Shown piece after piece: positions 44,043 through 52,787 of a stretch of 64,000 nt of DNA. This stretch comes from Candidatus Gastranaerophilales bacterium (GTDB lineage: Bacteria > Cyanobacteriota > Vampirovibrionia > Gastranaerophilales > Gastranaerophilaceae): contig CALUPW010000001.1 in NCBI GenBank assembly GCA_944322785.1, positions 1-64,000 of the forward strand, in the 5' to 3' direction. Numbering within the stretch: position 1 is the stretch's first letter; the number at the start of each line of letters is the position of its first letter. A program made the position numbers and the translations under genes. The notes under the pieces were generated by a model. That model ran no database searches, was not told the origin of the DNA, and saw only the letters and a list, made by a program, of their open reading frames with translations.

Positions 44043-44249
44043 ATGAAAATCAGTCCGGTAAATTATAAAATTTCTCCGAATTTTTGTGCAAAATCAAACC
44101 TTCAAAAATCTTTTTTAAAAAATTCAAAAGATTTTTTTGAAGCTTCTGCTGCCGTCGGATTTTGTAGTGTTCCGATGTTTATTTTACTTTATTTACAAAC
44201 TCTTTATGAAGATACTTTTAAAAAGCAGACGGCGGATAAAGATGTATAA
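44043..44249 (+). CDS. Small membrane orphan with MKIS-type N-terminus
   Basis: 68 residues. The N-terminus 'MKISPVNYKISPNFCAKSNL' belongs to the short opening segment seen on other orphans here. A hydrophobic helix follows at about 36-53 ('AAVGFCSVPMFILLYLQTLY'). ACGAGGT precedes the ATG. Function unknown; it may be a small inner-membrane protein. Confidence 0.6.
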   Translation: MKISPVNYKISPNFCAKSNLQKSFLKNSKDFFEASAAVGFCSVPMFILLYLQTLYEDTFKKQTADKDV

Positions 44250-44347
44250 TAACAGTTTGCCGGATTAATAAAGTATTTCACAATAATATTTTTTTGGGGT
44301 ATAATATATTTTGACTTTAAACTCTTAACAAAAAGAGGATATACATT

Positions 44348-45649
44348 TTGAAAAAGATATTATTAGTTTTACTAACATATATTTTGACCTCACAAACTGT
44401 ATTTGCAATCGAAAATATTCAAAAAATTGATATTAAACAGGCAATTGAAATTGCAAGACAAAACAATCTTGATATAAAAGCGTCAAAGATAGATGTTGAT
44501 ATGGCAAAAAATGATGTAAAACAGGCAAACAGACTTCAAAATCCTGATTTGGAGGTATTTTTGAATTTGGGCAAATCCGGCAAAGGTAATCCTCAAACGA
44601 TAGGCATGTCAGAAGTTGTTGAAATCGGCAAGCGCGGAGCACGAAAAAATCTCGCAAAAAGCAGTTTGTTGAAAACCGAAGCCGATTTAAGTTTTGAGGA
44701 ATTTTATCTCGGGATGGATGTTCGAAAAGCATACATCAATCTTGTTGCATCAAAAACTATTTTGAAAAATTTGGTGGTGCAGCAGAAATTATTTGAAGAA
44801 CTTGTTGCAATTGCAGAAAAAAAAGTTAAAACAGGAGAACTGCCAGAAATTGATTTAATTCAGGCAAGAATTGCATACAATCAGATGACAACAAGAGTAA
44901 ATTCCGCAAAAATGGCTGTAAAAAGCAAGATGATTGATTTTAATAAAGTTATAAACGCAAAAATAGGGGAGTATGACAGCATGGATGATTTTTTCCCTGA
45001 AACTAACGATTTTCTTGCAATGCTTACACCGAATCCTGATATGAAACTTCCGGATTTTGATTTGATAAAAGAAAATTCCTTAAAAAATCGTATTGACTTA
45101 AAGATTGCAAAGCAGGAAGTGGATATTGCAGAAAAAAATCTTTCAGTAATTGTCCGCAAAAGAATTCCTGATTTAGAACTTAAAGCGGGTTACGGTTATC
45201 AGCCGAAACATCTTTCTGATGACGGAACCTTCCGCCCCGGAGCTTATATAGGTGCAAATCTTGTTAATCTGCCGCTTCTGTACAATTATTCCCCAGAAAT
45301 CAAAAACGCACGACTAAAGGTTGTTCAGGCGGAACTTCAGTATGAATCTGCGGAAAATAAAGCGGTAAAAGATTTGCGGAATTTTTACGAACAGTTTTTG
45401 ACATCAAAAGAAAATCTCAATTTTTATAATGAAAAACTTGTAAAAGATTCAAAAGACATGATTGAGATTTCCAAAAAAGATTATGAAAACGGAAAAGCTA
45501 ATTTGACATCCTTGATTGTAATGGAACAATCGTATGAAGACATTCTGGAAGGTTATACAAATGCGGTTGCGGATTATTATAACAGCTGGGTTGAATTTTT
45601 GCGGGAAGTCAATACAGAAGATTTTGAAATAGATACCGAAACCATATAA
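44348..45649 (+). CDS. TolC-family outer-membrane protein
   Basis: 433 residues. Signal peptide 'MKKILLVLLTYILTSQTVFA' is followed by two similar halves of outer-membrane efflux repeats with long coiled coils: 'DIKQAIEIARQNNLDIKASK' (about 28-47), 'LPEIDLIQARIAYNQMTTRV' and 'KNRIDLKIAKQEVDIAEKNL'. This resembles CusC/CzcC-type channels, but no pump genes lie beside it. It is followed 9 bases later by gph, probably a shared transcript. Substrate unknown. Confidence 0.88.
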   Translation: MKKILLVLLTYILTSQTVFAIENIQKIDIKQAIEIARQNNLDIKASKIDVDMAKNDVKQANRLQNPDLEVFLNLGKSGKGNPQTIGMSEVVEIGKRGARKNLAKSSLLKTEADLSFEEFYLGMDVRKAYINLVASKTILKNLVVQQKLFEELVAIAEKKVKTGELPEIDLIQARIAYNQMTTRVNSAKMAVKSKMIDFNKVINAKIGEYDSMDDFFPETNDFLAMLTPNPDMKLPDFDLIKENSLKNRIDLKIAKQEVDIAEKNLSVIVRKRIPDLELKAGYGYQPKHLSDDGTFRPGAYIGANLVNLPLLYNYSPEIKNARLKVVQAELQYESAENKAVKDLRNFYEQFLTSKENLNFYNEKLVKDSKDMIEISKKDYENGKANLTSLIVMEQSYEDILEGYTNAVADYYNSWVEFLREVNTEDFEIDTETI

Positions 45650-45658
45650 AGAGGGAAT

Positions 45659-46303
45659 ATGACAAAGGGTGCAATTTTTGATTTGGACGGAACACTTTTA
45701 TACACACTTGAGGATTTAAAAGACAGTGTGAATTATGCACTTTCACAATTCGGATATAAAATGCGTACTCTTGATGAAATAAGAAATTTTGTCGGAAACG
45801 GCGTCGGACTTCTGATTGAGCGTTCAATTCCTGACGGAGCTGACAATCCGGATTTCAGTGAATGTTTAAGGTGTTTTAAAGAGCATTACGAAAAAAATAT
45901 GTATAACAAAACAAAATTGTTTGCCGGAATTGATGAAATGCTTACCTCTCTAAAATCGCACGGTTATAAAATCGGAGTTGTTTCCAACAAATTTGATTTA
46001 GCGGTCAAAGAACTTTGTAAAAAATATTTCGCTGAAAAAATAGAGATAGCCATAGGCGAATCAAACGGCGTTCGTAAAAAACCTGCGCCTGACAGTGTTT
46101 TAAAGGTTATGAAAATTTTGGGCTGTACACCTGAAAAAACTTATTATATCGGAGATTCCGAAGTTGATATTGAAACCGCAAAAAATGCCGGCTTAAAATG
46201 TATAAGTGTAAGCTGGGGATATAAAGACAGAGATTTTTTAAAAAAACACGGCGCAAAAATTATCGTTGACAAACCGCAGGAAATTTTGGATATTTTAAAA
46301 TAA
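45659..46303 (+). CDS. gph: HAD phosphatase, phosphoglycolate phosphatase type
   Basis: 214 residues, HAD superfamily. Motif I 'IFDLDGTLLYTLEDL' (nucleophile D8, D10), a helical cap with 'GNGVGLLIERSIP', motif II 'IGVVSNKFD', motif III Lys in 'NGVRKKPAPDSVL', and motif IV 'YYIGDSEVDIETAKNAGL'. This pattern fits phosphoglycolate phosphatase, which clears 2-phosphoglycolate from DNA repair; related PpaX-like pyrophosphatases look similar, so the substrate is not certain. AGAGGGAAT precedes the ATG. Confidence 0.85.
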   Translation: MTKGAIFDLDGTLLYTLEDLKDSVNYALSQFGYKMRTLDEIRNFVGNGVGLLIERSIPDGADNPDFSECLRCFKEHYEKNMYNKTKLFAGIDEMLTSLKSHGYKIGVVSNKFDLAVKELCKKYFAEKIEIAIGESNGVRKKPAPDSVLKVMKILGCTPEKTYYIGDSEVDIETAKNAGLKCISVSWGYKDRDFLKKHGAKIIVDKPQEILDILK

Positions 46304-46332
46304 AAAATGACTCTTTTAATCGAGTCATTTTT
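46304..46332 (+). terminator. Intrinsic terminator after gph
   Basis: AAAATGACTC (46304-46313) and GAGTCATTTT (46322-46331) form a 10-bp stem with an 8-base loop and a T-run. It probably works for both convergent genes. Confidence 0.85.
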
Positions 46333-46358
46333 ATGAGCTTTATTTTATAAAACCGTAG

Positions 46359-46931
46359 TTATTTTAGTTTTTGAAGCAAAAATAAAATATTTTCGCCAAG
46401 ATTTTTCATATTTTCCATTGCTTCCGTATCGTCTGCAACTTCACCCTTGTTTCTGCCAAAGCCCAGATTCCAGTAAGTAGATCCCGGAATAATCATTTCA
46501 GACATCAGCATCATATGATGAAGGCTTGCCTGAATATGCGTTCCGCCGCCACGTCTTTGGGCAACAACAGCTGCACCGATTTTGTGTTTAAAAAGTTTTC
46601 CGTTTGCAAGTGCAATCACACCTGCTCTGTCAATCAAAGCTTTCAATTCAGCCGTCATATCAGAAAAATATGAAGGCGTTCCGAAAATAATCGCATCAGC
46701 TTCAAATAAATCTTCAAGCAAATCGTTTAAAATGTCATCTGAGAATGCACATTTTCTGTTTAATAATTTTTGACATGCCCAGCAACCGCGGCATCCGTGA
46801 ATGTTTTGTCCGCCAACCTGAATTAATTTAGTTTCAACTCCGGCGGCCTTTAATGGTTCAAGAACAGCATTCAGCATAATTTCCGTGTTGCCGCCTTTTC
46901 TCGGGCTTCCGTTGATTGCAACAACTTTCAT
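46359..46931 (-). CDS. NADPH-dependent FMN reductase / flavodoxin-fold iron-sulphur flavoprotein
   Basis: 190 residues. The phosphate-binding loop 'INGSPRKGGNTEIMLNAV' (about 5-22), cysteine cluster 'GCRGCWACQKLLNRKC' (about 48-63), 'IIFGTPSYFSDMTAELKALI' and 'GGGTHIQASLH' identify the NADPH-dependent FMN reductase family, close to iron-sulphur flavoproteins. It transfers electrons via FMN; partners are unknown. It is the last of three minus-strand genes, 19 bases after the GNAT gene. Confidence 0.88.
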   Translation of the reverse strand: MKVVAINGSPRKGGNTEIMLNAVLEPLKAAGVETKLIQVGGQNIHGCRGCWACQKLLNRKCAFSDDILNDLLEDLFEADAIIFGTPSYFSDMTAELKALIDRAGVIALANGKLFKHKIGAAVVAQRRGGGTHIQASLHHMMLMSEMIIPGSTYWNLGFGRNKGEVADDTEAMENMKNLGENILFLLQKLK

Positions 46932-46950
46932 ATAATTTTACCTCACCATT

Positions 46951-47442
46951 TTAAAGAGTATATTCCATTACATAATCATCCATCTCATAACCGTTGCCTA
47001 TACGGGTTACAACCGGATGTAACGTTTTAAATCCCCATTTTTCATATATAAGAAATGATTTAAAATTTTGTTTTGCTACGTTAAGCTGAATTTTACCCAA
47101 ATTGTTTTCTTTTGCAATTTCTTTTATTTTTTCAAAAGCAATTTTACCAAATCCTTTGCCACGATAATCCTTTATCAAATACAACTTTGACAAATATAAA
47201 TAATCATGTTCCGGTGCAATTCCGAAATAACCTATTCTTTTGCCGTCTTCCTCAATAAAATAATACGTATGGTTGTCATGTTCAATTTGCTCTGTTAAAG
47301 CCATCTCTGATTGAAATTTATTAACCATATAATAAATTTGCCCGAGTGTTAATATTGAATGCCAGTATTCAAACCATATATCCTTGGCAAATGCTGCTAA
47401 ATCTTTAATATCCTTTTTTTCTACTTTTATAAAATCAGTCAT
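46951..47442 (-). CDS. GNAT-family N-acetyltransferase
   Basis: 163 residues from ATG 47442 (MTDFIKVEKKDIKDLAAFAK). The frame opens at 47460, but AGAGGAAAG just before 47442 supports this start. Acetyl-CoA loop 'LYLIKDYRGKGFGKIAFEKI' (R/Q-x-x-G-x-G/A) is at about 88-107. Further GNAT features are 'RIGYFGIAPEHDYLYLSKLY' and 'NFKSFLIYEKWGFKTL'. The acetylated substrate is unknown. It starts 9 bases after the thioesterase gene's stop. Confidence 0.88.
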   Translation of the reverse strand: MTDFIKVEKKDIKDLAAFAKDIWFEYWHSILTLGQIYYMVNKFQSEMALTEQIEHDNHTYYFIEEDGKRIGYFGIAPEHDYLYLSKLYLIKDYRGKGFGKIAFEKIKEIAKENNLGKIQLNVAKQNFKSFLIYEKWGFKTLHPVVTRIGNGYEMDDYVMEYTL

Positions 47443-47450
47443 CTTTCCTC

Positions 47451-48179
47451 TTATTTCCATTCTGCATTAATTAAACATAAATCTTCACCGGTTTCGGCAT
47501 TTTTAAGCAAATGTTTTGTAAAAGTATCGTTTTCAAACTCTATTTGCGAAATTACACGGCTGCCGTATTTGATTTCTTTTTTAAATGTCATATCAAGCTC
47601 TTTTAAATGTCGCTCGCTCCGAAAATTAAAACTCAACGGCTCAAATGCCCATATAATATAATTTGCGTTATTTACATGTCTGTTAACGTCAATGTCATCA
47701 TACCTTATTTCAAATATTTTTTCAATATCAATTTTTTCCGGCATTTTAATCTTCTTATATTCCAAATCATTTGCACGCTTTTGAAAAGGCGGCATTCCGG
47801 AATTGTTTTCCAGAGCCTCCCCTATATTTGCAAGTTTTCCGCTTGTCAAATCCACAAGCGACCATGTGCTTGCTATTCTTGCCAGACATTTTTTGCTGTT
47901 GTGTATCTCAAAATCACGAAATGCAAAAATTTTGTTATATCCCCTCGGTTCTGTTTTTATCGTCAAATTGTACTCCCCGAGAGGGTATTCGTCAAATTCC
48001 ATATGATATTTTAAAAGAAACCATGCAAGATTCTTTTTTATTATGTATGAATATCCGAAACCTAAATTTTCAGCATTCTGACTTGCCATGTCCTGTAAAA
48101 AGTTTAAAAGAGCGGACGGTTTCAAAGCAAGTTTATAGTCCATTTCAGAATATTTTATATTGACTTTTTCTTCATACAT
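47451..48179 (-). CDS. Acyl-ACP thioesterase
   Basis: 242 residues, double hot-dog. The first half has 'YSEMDYKLALKPSALLNFLQ' and 'NLAWFLLKYHMEFDEYPLGE'. The second half carries 'RYDDIDVNRHVNNANYIIWA' (about 171-190), matching the D-x-N-x-H-x-N-N-x-x-Y motif of FatA/FatB-like bacterial thioesterases. It releases fatty acids from ACP at the end of chain synthesis. It is the first gene of the three-gene minus group; the free fatty acids it produces could be reused by the nearby Aas-like fusion, which is inference. Confidence 0.9.
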   Translation of the reverse strand: MYEEKVNIKYSEMDYKLALKPSALLNFLQDMASQNAENLGFGYSYIIKKNLAWFLLKYHMEFDEYPLGEYNLTIKTEPRGYNKIFAFRDFEIHNSKKCLARIASTWSLVDLTSGKLANIGEALENNSGMPPFQKRANDLEYKKIKMPEKIDIEKIFEIRYDDIDVNRHVNNANYIIWAFEPLSFNFRSERHLKELDMTFKKEIKYGSRVISQIEFENDTFTKHLLKNAETGEDLCLINAEWK

Positions 48180-48301
48180 AAATGAATTTTATCATAAATT
48201 ATCTTTTGCGGCTTTAACGTAAAAAAAGTTAATGAAATGAATATTTGTTTTGATTAGAAAACGTATTTTTGATAAAATTTACCTGAATAAAAGGAGCTTT
48301 T

Positions 48302-51238
48302 ATGTTTTTTTATGCGGATTTACACATTCATTCAAAATATTCCAGAGCAACAAGCAAAGACTGTAATCTTGAACAATTGGCCGTCTGGGCACAGAAAAAA
48401 GGTTTAAGTGTAATTTCAACCGGTGACTTTACACATCCGGCTTGGTTTGCCGAAATAAATGAAAAACTTATTGAAGACGGCTGCGGTGCATACCGGCTAA
48501 AGCCCGAAATTGAAAAAGAAATTTTTAAAATTTCAACCCCCGTACGTTTTTTGCTGTCTGTTGAGATTTCGACAATATATAAAAAGGGCGATAAAACACG
48601 CAAAGTTCACCATTGTGTTTTTGTGCCCGATATGAAAGCAGCCGCAAAATTCAGAGAAAATTTGGGTGCAATAGGAAATATAAATTCTGACGGCCGTCCG
48701 ATTTTGGGTTTGGATTCAAGAAGTCTGCTTGAAACAACGCTTGAATCCGGTGAAGGTTCGTTTATAATACCTGCTCATATCTGGACACCGTGGTTTTCAG
48801 TTCTCGGTTCAAAATCCGGTTTTGACTCGATTGAGGAATGTTATGAAGATTTAGCGGATAATATTTTTGCAGTTGAAACCGGACTTTCATCAGACCCTGA
48901 AATGAACTGGAAAGTTTCTAAACTTGACAAATACAGACTTGTTTCAAATTCTGATGCCCATTCACCAGCCAAACTTGCAAGGGAAGCGACAGTGTTTGAC
49001 ACTGCTCCTGATTATTTCAGCATAATGAACGCATTAAAAACAGGAAAAGGTTATGTCGGAACAGTTGAATTTTTTCCTGAGGAAGGAAAATATCATGAAG
49101 ACGGACACCGCAAATGCGGCGTTTGTCTTTCTCCCGTCGAAACCGAAAAATTGAACGGGATTTGCCCTGTTTGCGGAAAACCTTTGACAATCGGTGTTTT
49201 AAACAGGGTCTGCGAACTTGCGGACAGAGATTTTGCAGATAATTATAAACCCGAAACCGGCGGGGATGTTTACAGTCTTGTTCCTCTGCCCGAGATAATT
49301 TCCGAAATAAAAAATGTCGGGGTCGGAAGCAAATCCGTTGTTATGGAATATGAAAGATTGATAAAAAAATTCGGTTCGGAACTTTCAATTCTTCGAGAAG
49401 TTCCTGTTGATGAACTATCAAAGGATTCACCACTTTTAGGCGAAGGTATTTCAAGACTTCGTGCCGGAAAAGTTATAAAACATGCCGGCTATGATGGCGA
49501 GTACGGTGTAATAAGACTTTTTGAAGAAAGCGAAGCCGTAAAAAAAAATTTTATGAATCTTAAACTTGATATTGAAATTCCGGCTGCTGCAAAAACGGAT
49601 GAATGTGCTGCACAGTCTGAGAGCGTTCCGCTTACGGAAAAAACTCATCATACAGAAACTTTATCTGAAAACAGTTTATGTACAAATCAGATTAAAAAAG
49701 AGCTTGATGAATTTCAGAAAGCCGCTGTAGAAAATACGAACAATCAGCTCTTGATAGTAGCAGGCCCCGGATCCGGCAAAACAACGGTTTTGACAAACAG
49801 AATAGCATATTTGATTAAAGAAAAAGGTGTTTTGCCTGAAAATTGTCTTGCAATTACATTCACCCGACGTGCAGCAGGCGAAATGCGTGAAAGATTGGAA
49901 AAACTTCTTTCTGCAAAATCTGAATTTATAAATATTCACACCTTTCACTCACTTTGTCTTGCGATTTTAAAAGAAAATTATGATGCGGCAGGCTTAAGTG
50001 AGGATTTTAAAGTTATAAGCCCGCAGGAAAAGAAACTCTTTAATGAAAATGAATTGACGGATGATATGCTTGAGTTTGACGATTTGATTACAAAAACCGT
50101 TCAGCTGTTCACGGATTATCCGCAAATTCTTAAAAAATATCAAAATCAATTTAAATATCTGTCGGTTGACGAATATCAGGATATTGACGAAAATCAGTAT
50201 AAATTAATAAGATTTCTCGCACCTGAAAATGCAAATATCTGCGCAATTGGCGACCCTAATCAGGCAATTTACGGCTTCCGTGGCGGCAGTGCAGAGTTTT
50301 TTAAAAATTTTAAAAATGATTACACAAATGTTCAAATAATTAATTTGAAAAATAATTACCGCTCGGCAGAAAGTATTGTAAATGCTTCAAATCAAATGCT
50401 TGAAACTTATAATATAATTTCCCGCTGCGAAAAACCGCCTGAAAAAATAACAATTCATACGGCTCCCACGGATAAAGCCGAAGCGGAATTTATTGTAAGT
50501 ACAATCGAAAATTTAATCGGCGGACACAGTTTCTTTTCTATAGATTCTGACCGTTCAAGCGGCGAGAGGGAAGATTATTCATTCTCGGATTTCGCAATTC
50601 TTTACCGTACCTCCTCTCAGCTTAAGCCGTTAATTGAGGCGCTTGAAAGATCCGGCATGCCCTATGTAAAATTGTCGGATGATTTGCTTTGTGACAGAAA
50701 ACCTGTTATAAATCTTTTGAAAAAACTTAATGATTTTGAGCCACTCGTTAGTCAGATTGAAACGCTTGAAAATGAATTTAAATGTGAAATTGAAGATTAT
50801 ATTTTAAAATATTTAAAAGATATTGCAGGCGGTTGTGAAAACAAAAAAGATTTTATTCATCAGATATCGCTTGTCAAAGAATCGGATACTCTTGATTTAC
50901 GGGCTGACAGAATTTCGCTTATGACATTGCATGCATCAAAGGGGCTTGAATTTAACTGCGTTTTTGTTGCAGGGCTTGAAAACGGTATAATTCCGCTTTA
51001 TCGTGCGGAAACTCCGGAGGAAATTGAGGAGGAGCGGCGTTTGCTATATGTCGGAATGACAAGAGCAAAAGAAAGACTCTTTTTAAGCAGGGCAGTTAAG
51101 CGTAATGTTTTTGGCATGACAAAATGTCTTGAAGTTTCGCCGTTTCTTACAAAAATTGAGCAGGACCTGATAAATTTTTCAAAATATGAAAAAGAACTTA
51201 AAGAAAAAGATGAGGCAAATCAATTAAGTTTGTTTTAA
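48302..51238 (+). CDS. EndoQ-like PHP nuclease fused to UvrD-type helicase
   Basis: 978 residues. The N-terminal part (about 1-390) is a PHP domain with 'ADLHIHSKYSRATSKDCNLE', 'ISTGDFTHPAWF', 'VSNSDAHSPAKLAREATVFD' and a four-Cys zinc knuckle ('KCGVCLSPVE...ICPVCGKPL'), matching endonuclease Q, which cuts 5' to deaminated bases. The C-terminal part (about 455-978) is a superfamily 1 helicase: 'LIVAGPGSGKTTVLTNRIAY', 'YLSVDEYQDIDENQYK', 'GDPNQAIYGFRGG', 'LMTLHASKGLEFNCVFVAG' and 'YVGMTRAKERLFLSRA'. Incision and unwinding would be coupled in one repair protein. It ends with 'NQLSLF', a plausible clamp-binding motif (QxxLxF). Confidence 0.93.
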   Translation: MFFYADLHIHSKYSRATSKDCNLEQLAVWAQKKGLSVISTGDFTHPAWFAEINEKLIEDGCGAYRLKPEIEKEIFKISTPVRFLLSVEISTIYKKGDKTRKVHHCVFVPDMKAAAKFRENLGAIGNINSDGRPILGLDSRSLLETTLESGEGSFIIPAHIWTPWFSVLGSKSGFDSIEECYEDLADNIFAVETGLSSDPEMNWKVSKLDKYRLVSNSDAHSPAKLAREATVFDTAPDYFSIMNALKTGKGYVGTVEFFPEEGKYHEDGHRKCGVCLSPVETEKLNGICPVCGKPLTIGVLNRVCELADRDFADNYKPETGGDVYSLVPLPEIISEIKNVGVGSKSVVMEYERLIKKFGSELSILREVPVDELSKDSPLLGEGISRLRAGKVIKHAGYDGEYGVIRLFEESEAVKKNFMNLKLDIEIPAAAKTDECAAQSESVPLTEKTHHTETLSENSLCTNQIKKELDEFQKAAVENTNNQLLIVAGPGSGKTTVLTNRIAYLIKEKGVLPENCLAITFTRRAAGEMRERLEKLLSAKSEFINIHTFHSLCLAILKENYDAAGLSEDFKVISPQEKKLFNENELTDDMLEFDDLITKTVQLFTDYPQILKKYQNQFKYLSVDEYQDIDENQYKLIRFLAPENANICAIGDPNQAIYGFRGGSAEFFKNFKNDYTNVQIINLKNNYRSAESIVNASNQMLETYNIISRCEKPPEKITIHTAPTDKAEAEFIVSTIENLIGGHSFFSIDSDRSSGEREDYSFSDFAILYRTSSQLKPLIEALERSGMPYVKLSDDLLCDRKPVINLLKKLNDFEPLVSQIETLENEFKCEIEDYILKYLKDIAGGCENKKDFIHQISLVKESDTLDLRADRISLMTLHASKGLEFNCVFVAGLENGIIPLYRAETPEEIEEERRLLYVGMTRAKERLFLSRAVKRNVFGMTKCLEVSPFLTKIEQDLINFSKYEKELKEKDEANQLSLF

Positions 51239-51320
51239 AAATTTCATAGCGCATCACATTGTGTAAGCTGAAGCGGATTAAATTTTTGACAAAAATTTTT
51301 GTATAATTAAAATAATCATT

Positions 51321-51854
51321 ATGAAAAAAAGTTTGATTATATTTTTATTATTTTTGTTAACGATTCAATCTGCAAACGCAGGCATGTTATTAACGGGAGA
51401 AGTTCAATATACAACCGAGTCAGCAAGAGAGGAACTTATCCAATCAAAACCGGCAAAACCTGATGATAAATTCGTTTCTGTATTTTTGCGGGATGAAAAT
51501 TATAATGAAAACATGACGGCACTTTTAAAAGGAAACGTTGAACTTAAAGACAGAACGCTTGCTATTTTTTCGGACAATTCGTATGCTGTTATGTATCATA
51601 GTGATAAACTGCATGTATTTTATTATTCACCATCGGGTGAACTTACGCATACCGAGGTAAAAGACGGAATAAATTACCCTTACAAATCTTACAAATACGA
51701 TATATCCGGAAAACTTGTTAATATGGGGCTGAGGGTTTCAAAAGCCGAAACTTATATATTTTCGCCCGACGGCAGACTGATTGCACACTGGGTGAAACAA
51801 TACGGTTATGATGAAAACGGAAACGTTATCATGACTCGAAAATATTTTGAATAA
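51321..51854 (+). CDS. Secreted orphan protein
   Basis: 177 residues. Signal peptide 'MKKSLIIFLLFLLTIQSANA' is followed by a beta-rich domain of short strands: 'RTLAIFSDNSYAVMYHSDKL', 'HVFYYSPSGELTHTEVKDG', 'YKYDISGKLVNMGLRV' and 'ETYIFSPDGRLIAHWV'. These are F/Y-x-x-x-G-x-L turns, as in other repeat orphans of this genome. No enzyme motif is seen. No strong Shine-Dalgarno precedes the ATG. Probably periplasmic. Confidence 0.75.
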   Translation: MKKSLIIFLLFLLTIQSANAGMLLTGEVQYTTESAREELIQSKPAKPDDKFVSVFLRDENYNENMTALLKGNVELKDRTLAIFSDNSYAVMYHSDKLHVFYYSPSGELTHTEVKDGINYPYKSYKYDISGKLVNMGLRVSKAETYIFSPDGRLIAHWVKQYGYDENGNVIMTRKYFE

Positions 51855-51948
51855 CTGTTGTTGGTGTGAAATATTTTTTAATAAAATACTTGAAAAATTT
51901 TTCACTTTTTTACAAAATATAAATGCCCCGAATAAAAGGAAATTAATT

Positions 51949-52707
51949 ATGCCTTTAACAGTTTTGAATGCGCAGCTAGGACGCAGCAAAAAATTTCTGA
52001 AAAAAATAGTTCCGGCAAACGCAATTAAAGAAAAAGTGAAAGAAACCGGATTAAAAAAAGTTATACCTGCAACAATGATTGTTGCGGAATCGTTTGGTTC
52101 GTTTTCCCCACATGCGCAGAATGTCAATAAGGCTTTGATGGCATATAACGGAATTTTTGAAACAAAAAATATCACAAATTTTATGCCCTTTATGCCGAAA
52201 GCTAAAGATGAAAATATTTTTCCGCCATTAGGTTCGTTTAATTTTTTACCGAGAAATCATTTTAAACGAGATTCGGAATGTTTGCGTGAACCTTACAATG
52301 GTACTGCGGAATTGCTGGATTACTTTATTGAATCTCTTATTCCTGCCCGTAAAGGGACAAAAAATTATAATCCTTTTTATGGCAAAGCAGAAAGTTTTAT
52401 TAAAATAGGACAAAAATATAATATAAATCCTACTGTTCTTGTCGCAATCGGTATGCAGGAATCTGCAAGAGGAACTTCTTTTGCCGCAATCCGTAAAAAT
52501 AATATCGGCGGCATAATGATTAAAAACGGTCATGCACGATTTAATACAGTTGAAGATTGTATTGAAACAATGGCAAAAATTATAAACAACAGACTAAACG
52601 AAAACTGCACAACTATCGAAACTATCGGTAAGTCAGGAAGATACTGTGATAAAAAAGCAGCTGATTTGTGGATTAAAAATGTTTTGTTCTTTTTGAACCG
52701 AATGTAA
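51949..52707 (+). CDS. Glucosaminidase/lysozyme-like peptidoglycan hydrolase
   Basis: 252 residues from ATG 51949. The frame runs back to 51847, but AAAGGAAAT lies at good spacing before 51949, which gives MPLTVLNAQLGRSKKFLKKI. The C-terminal half has the glucosaminidase/lysozyme-like core: 'KAESFIKIGQKYNINPTVLV' (about 145-164), 'AIGMQESARGTSFAAIRKNN' (catalytic Glu candidate in MQES) and 'NIGGIMIKNGHARFNTVEDC'. No clear signal peptide is present, so export or association with phage or spore-like lysis is unclear. It would cut glycan strands of the wall. Confidence 0.8.
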   Translation: MPLTVLNAQLGRSKKFLKKIVPANAIKEKVKETGLKKVIPATMIVAESFGSFSPHAQNVNKALMAYNGIFETKNITNFMPFMPKAKDENIFPPLGSFNFLPRNHFKRDSECLREPYNGTAELLDYFIESLIPARKGTKNYNPFYGKAESFIKIGQKYNINPTVLVAIGMQESARGTSFAAIRKNNIGGIMIKNGHARFNTVEDCIETMAKIINNRLNENCTTIETIGKSGRYCDKKAADLWIKNVLFFLNRM

Positions 52708-52787
52708 TTGATATTTGCTGCAATTTAACGGTCTTGTATATTACAGCTGATATCTGCTGCCGGCTTAGCGTACAGACGGATTGATAA

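Noticed and set aside
47607-48163. Three overlapping plus-strand frames over the thioesterase gene
   Set aside because: The minus-strand thioesterase has its family motif and good spacing with its neighbours; these frames are shadows.
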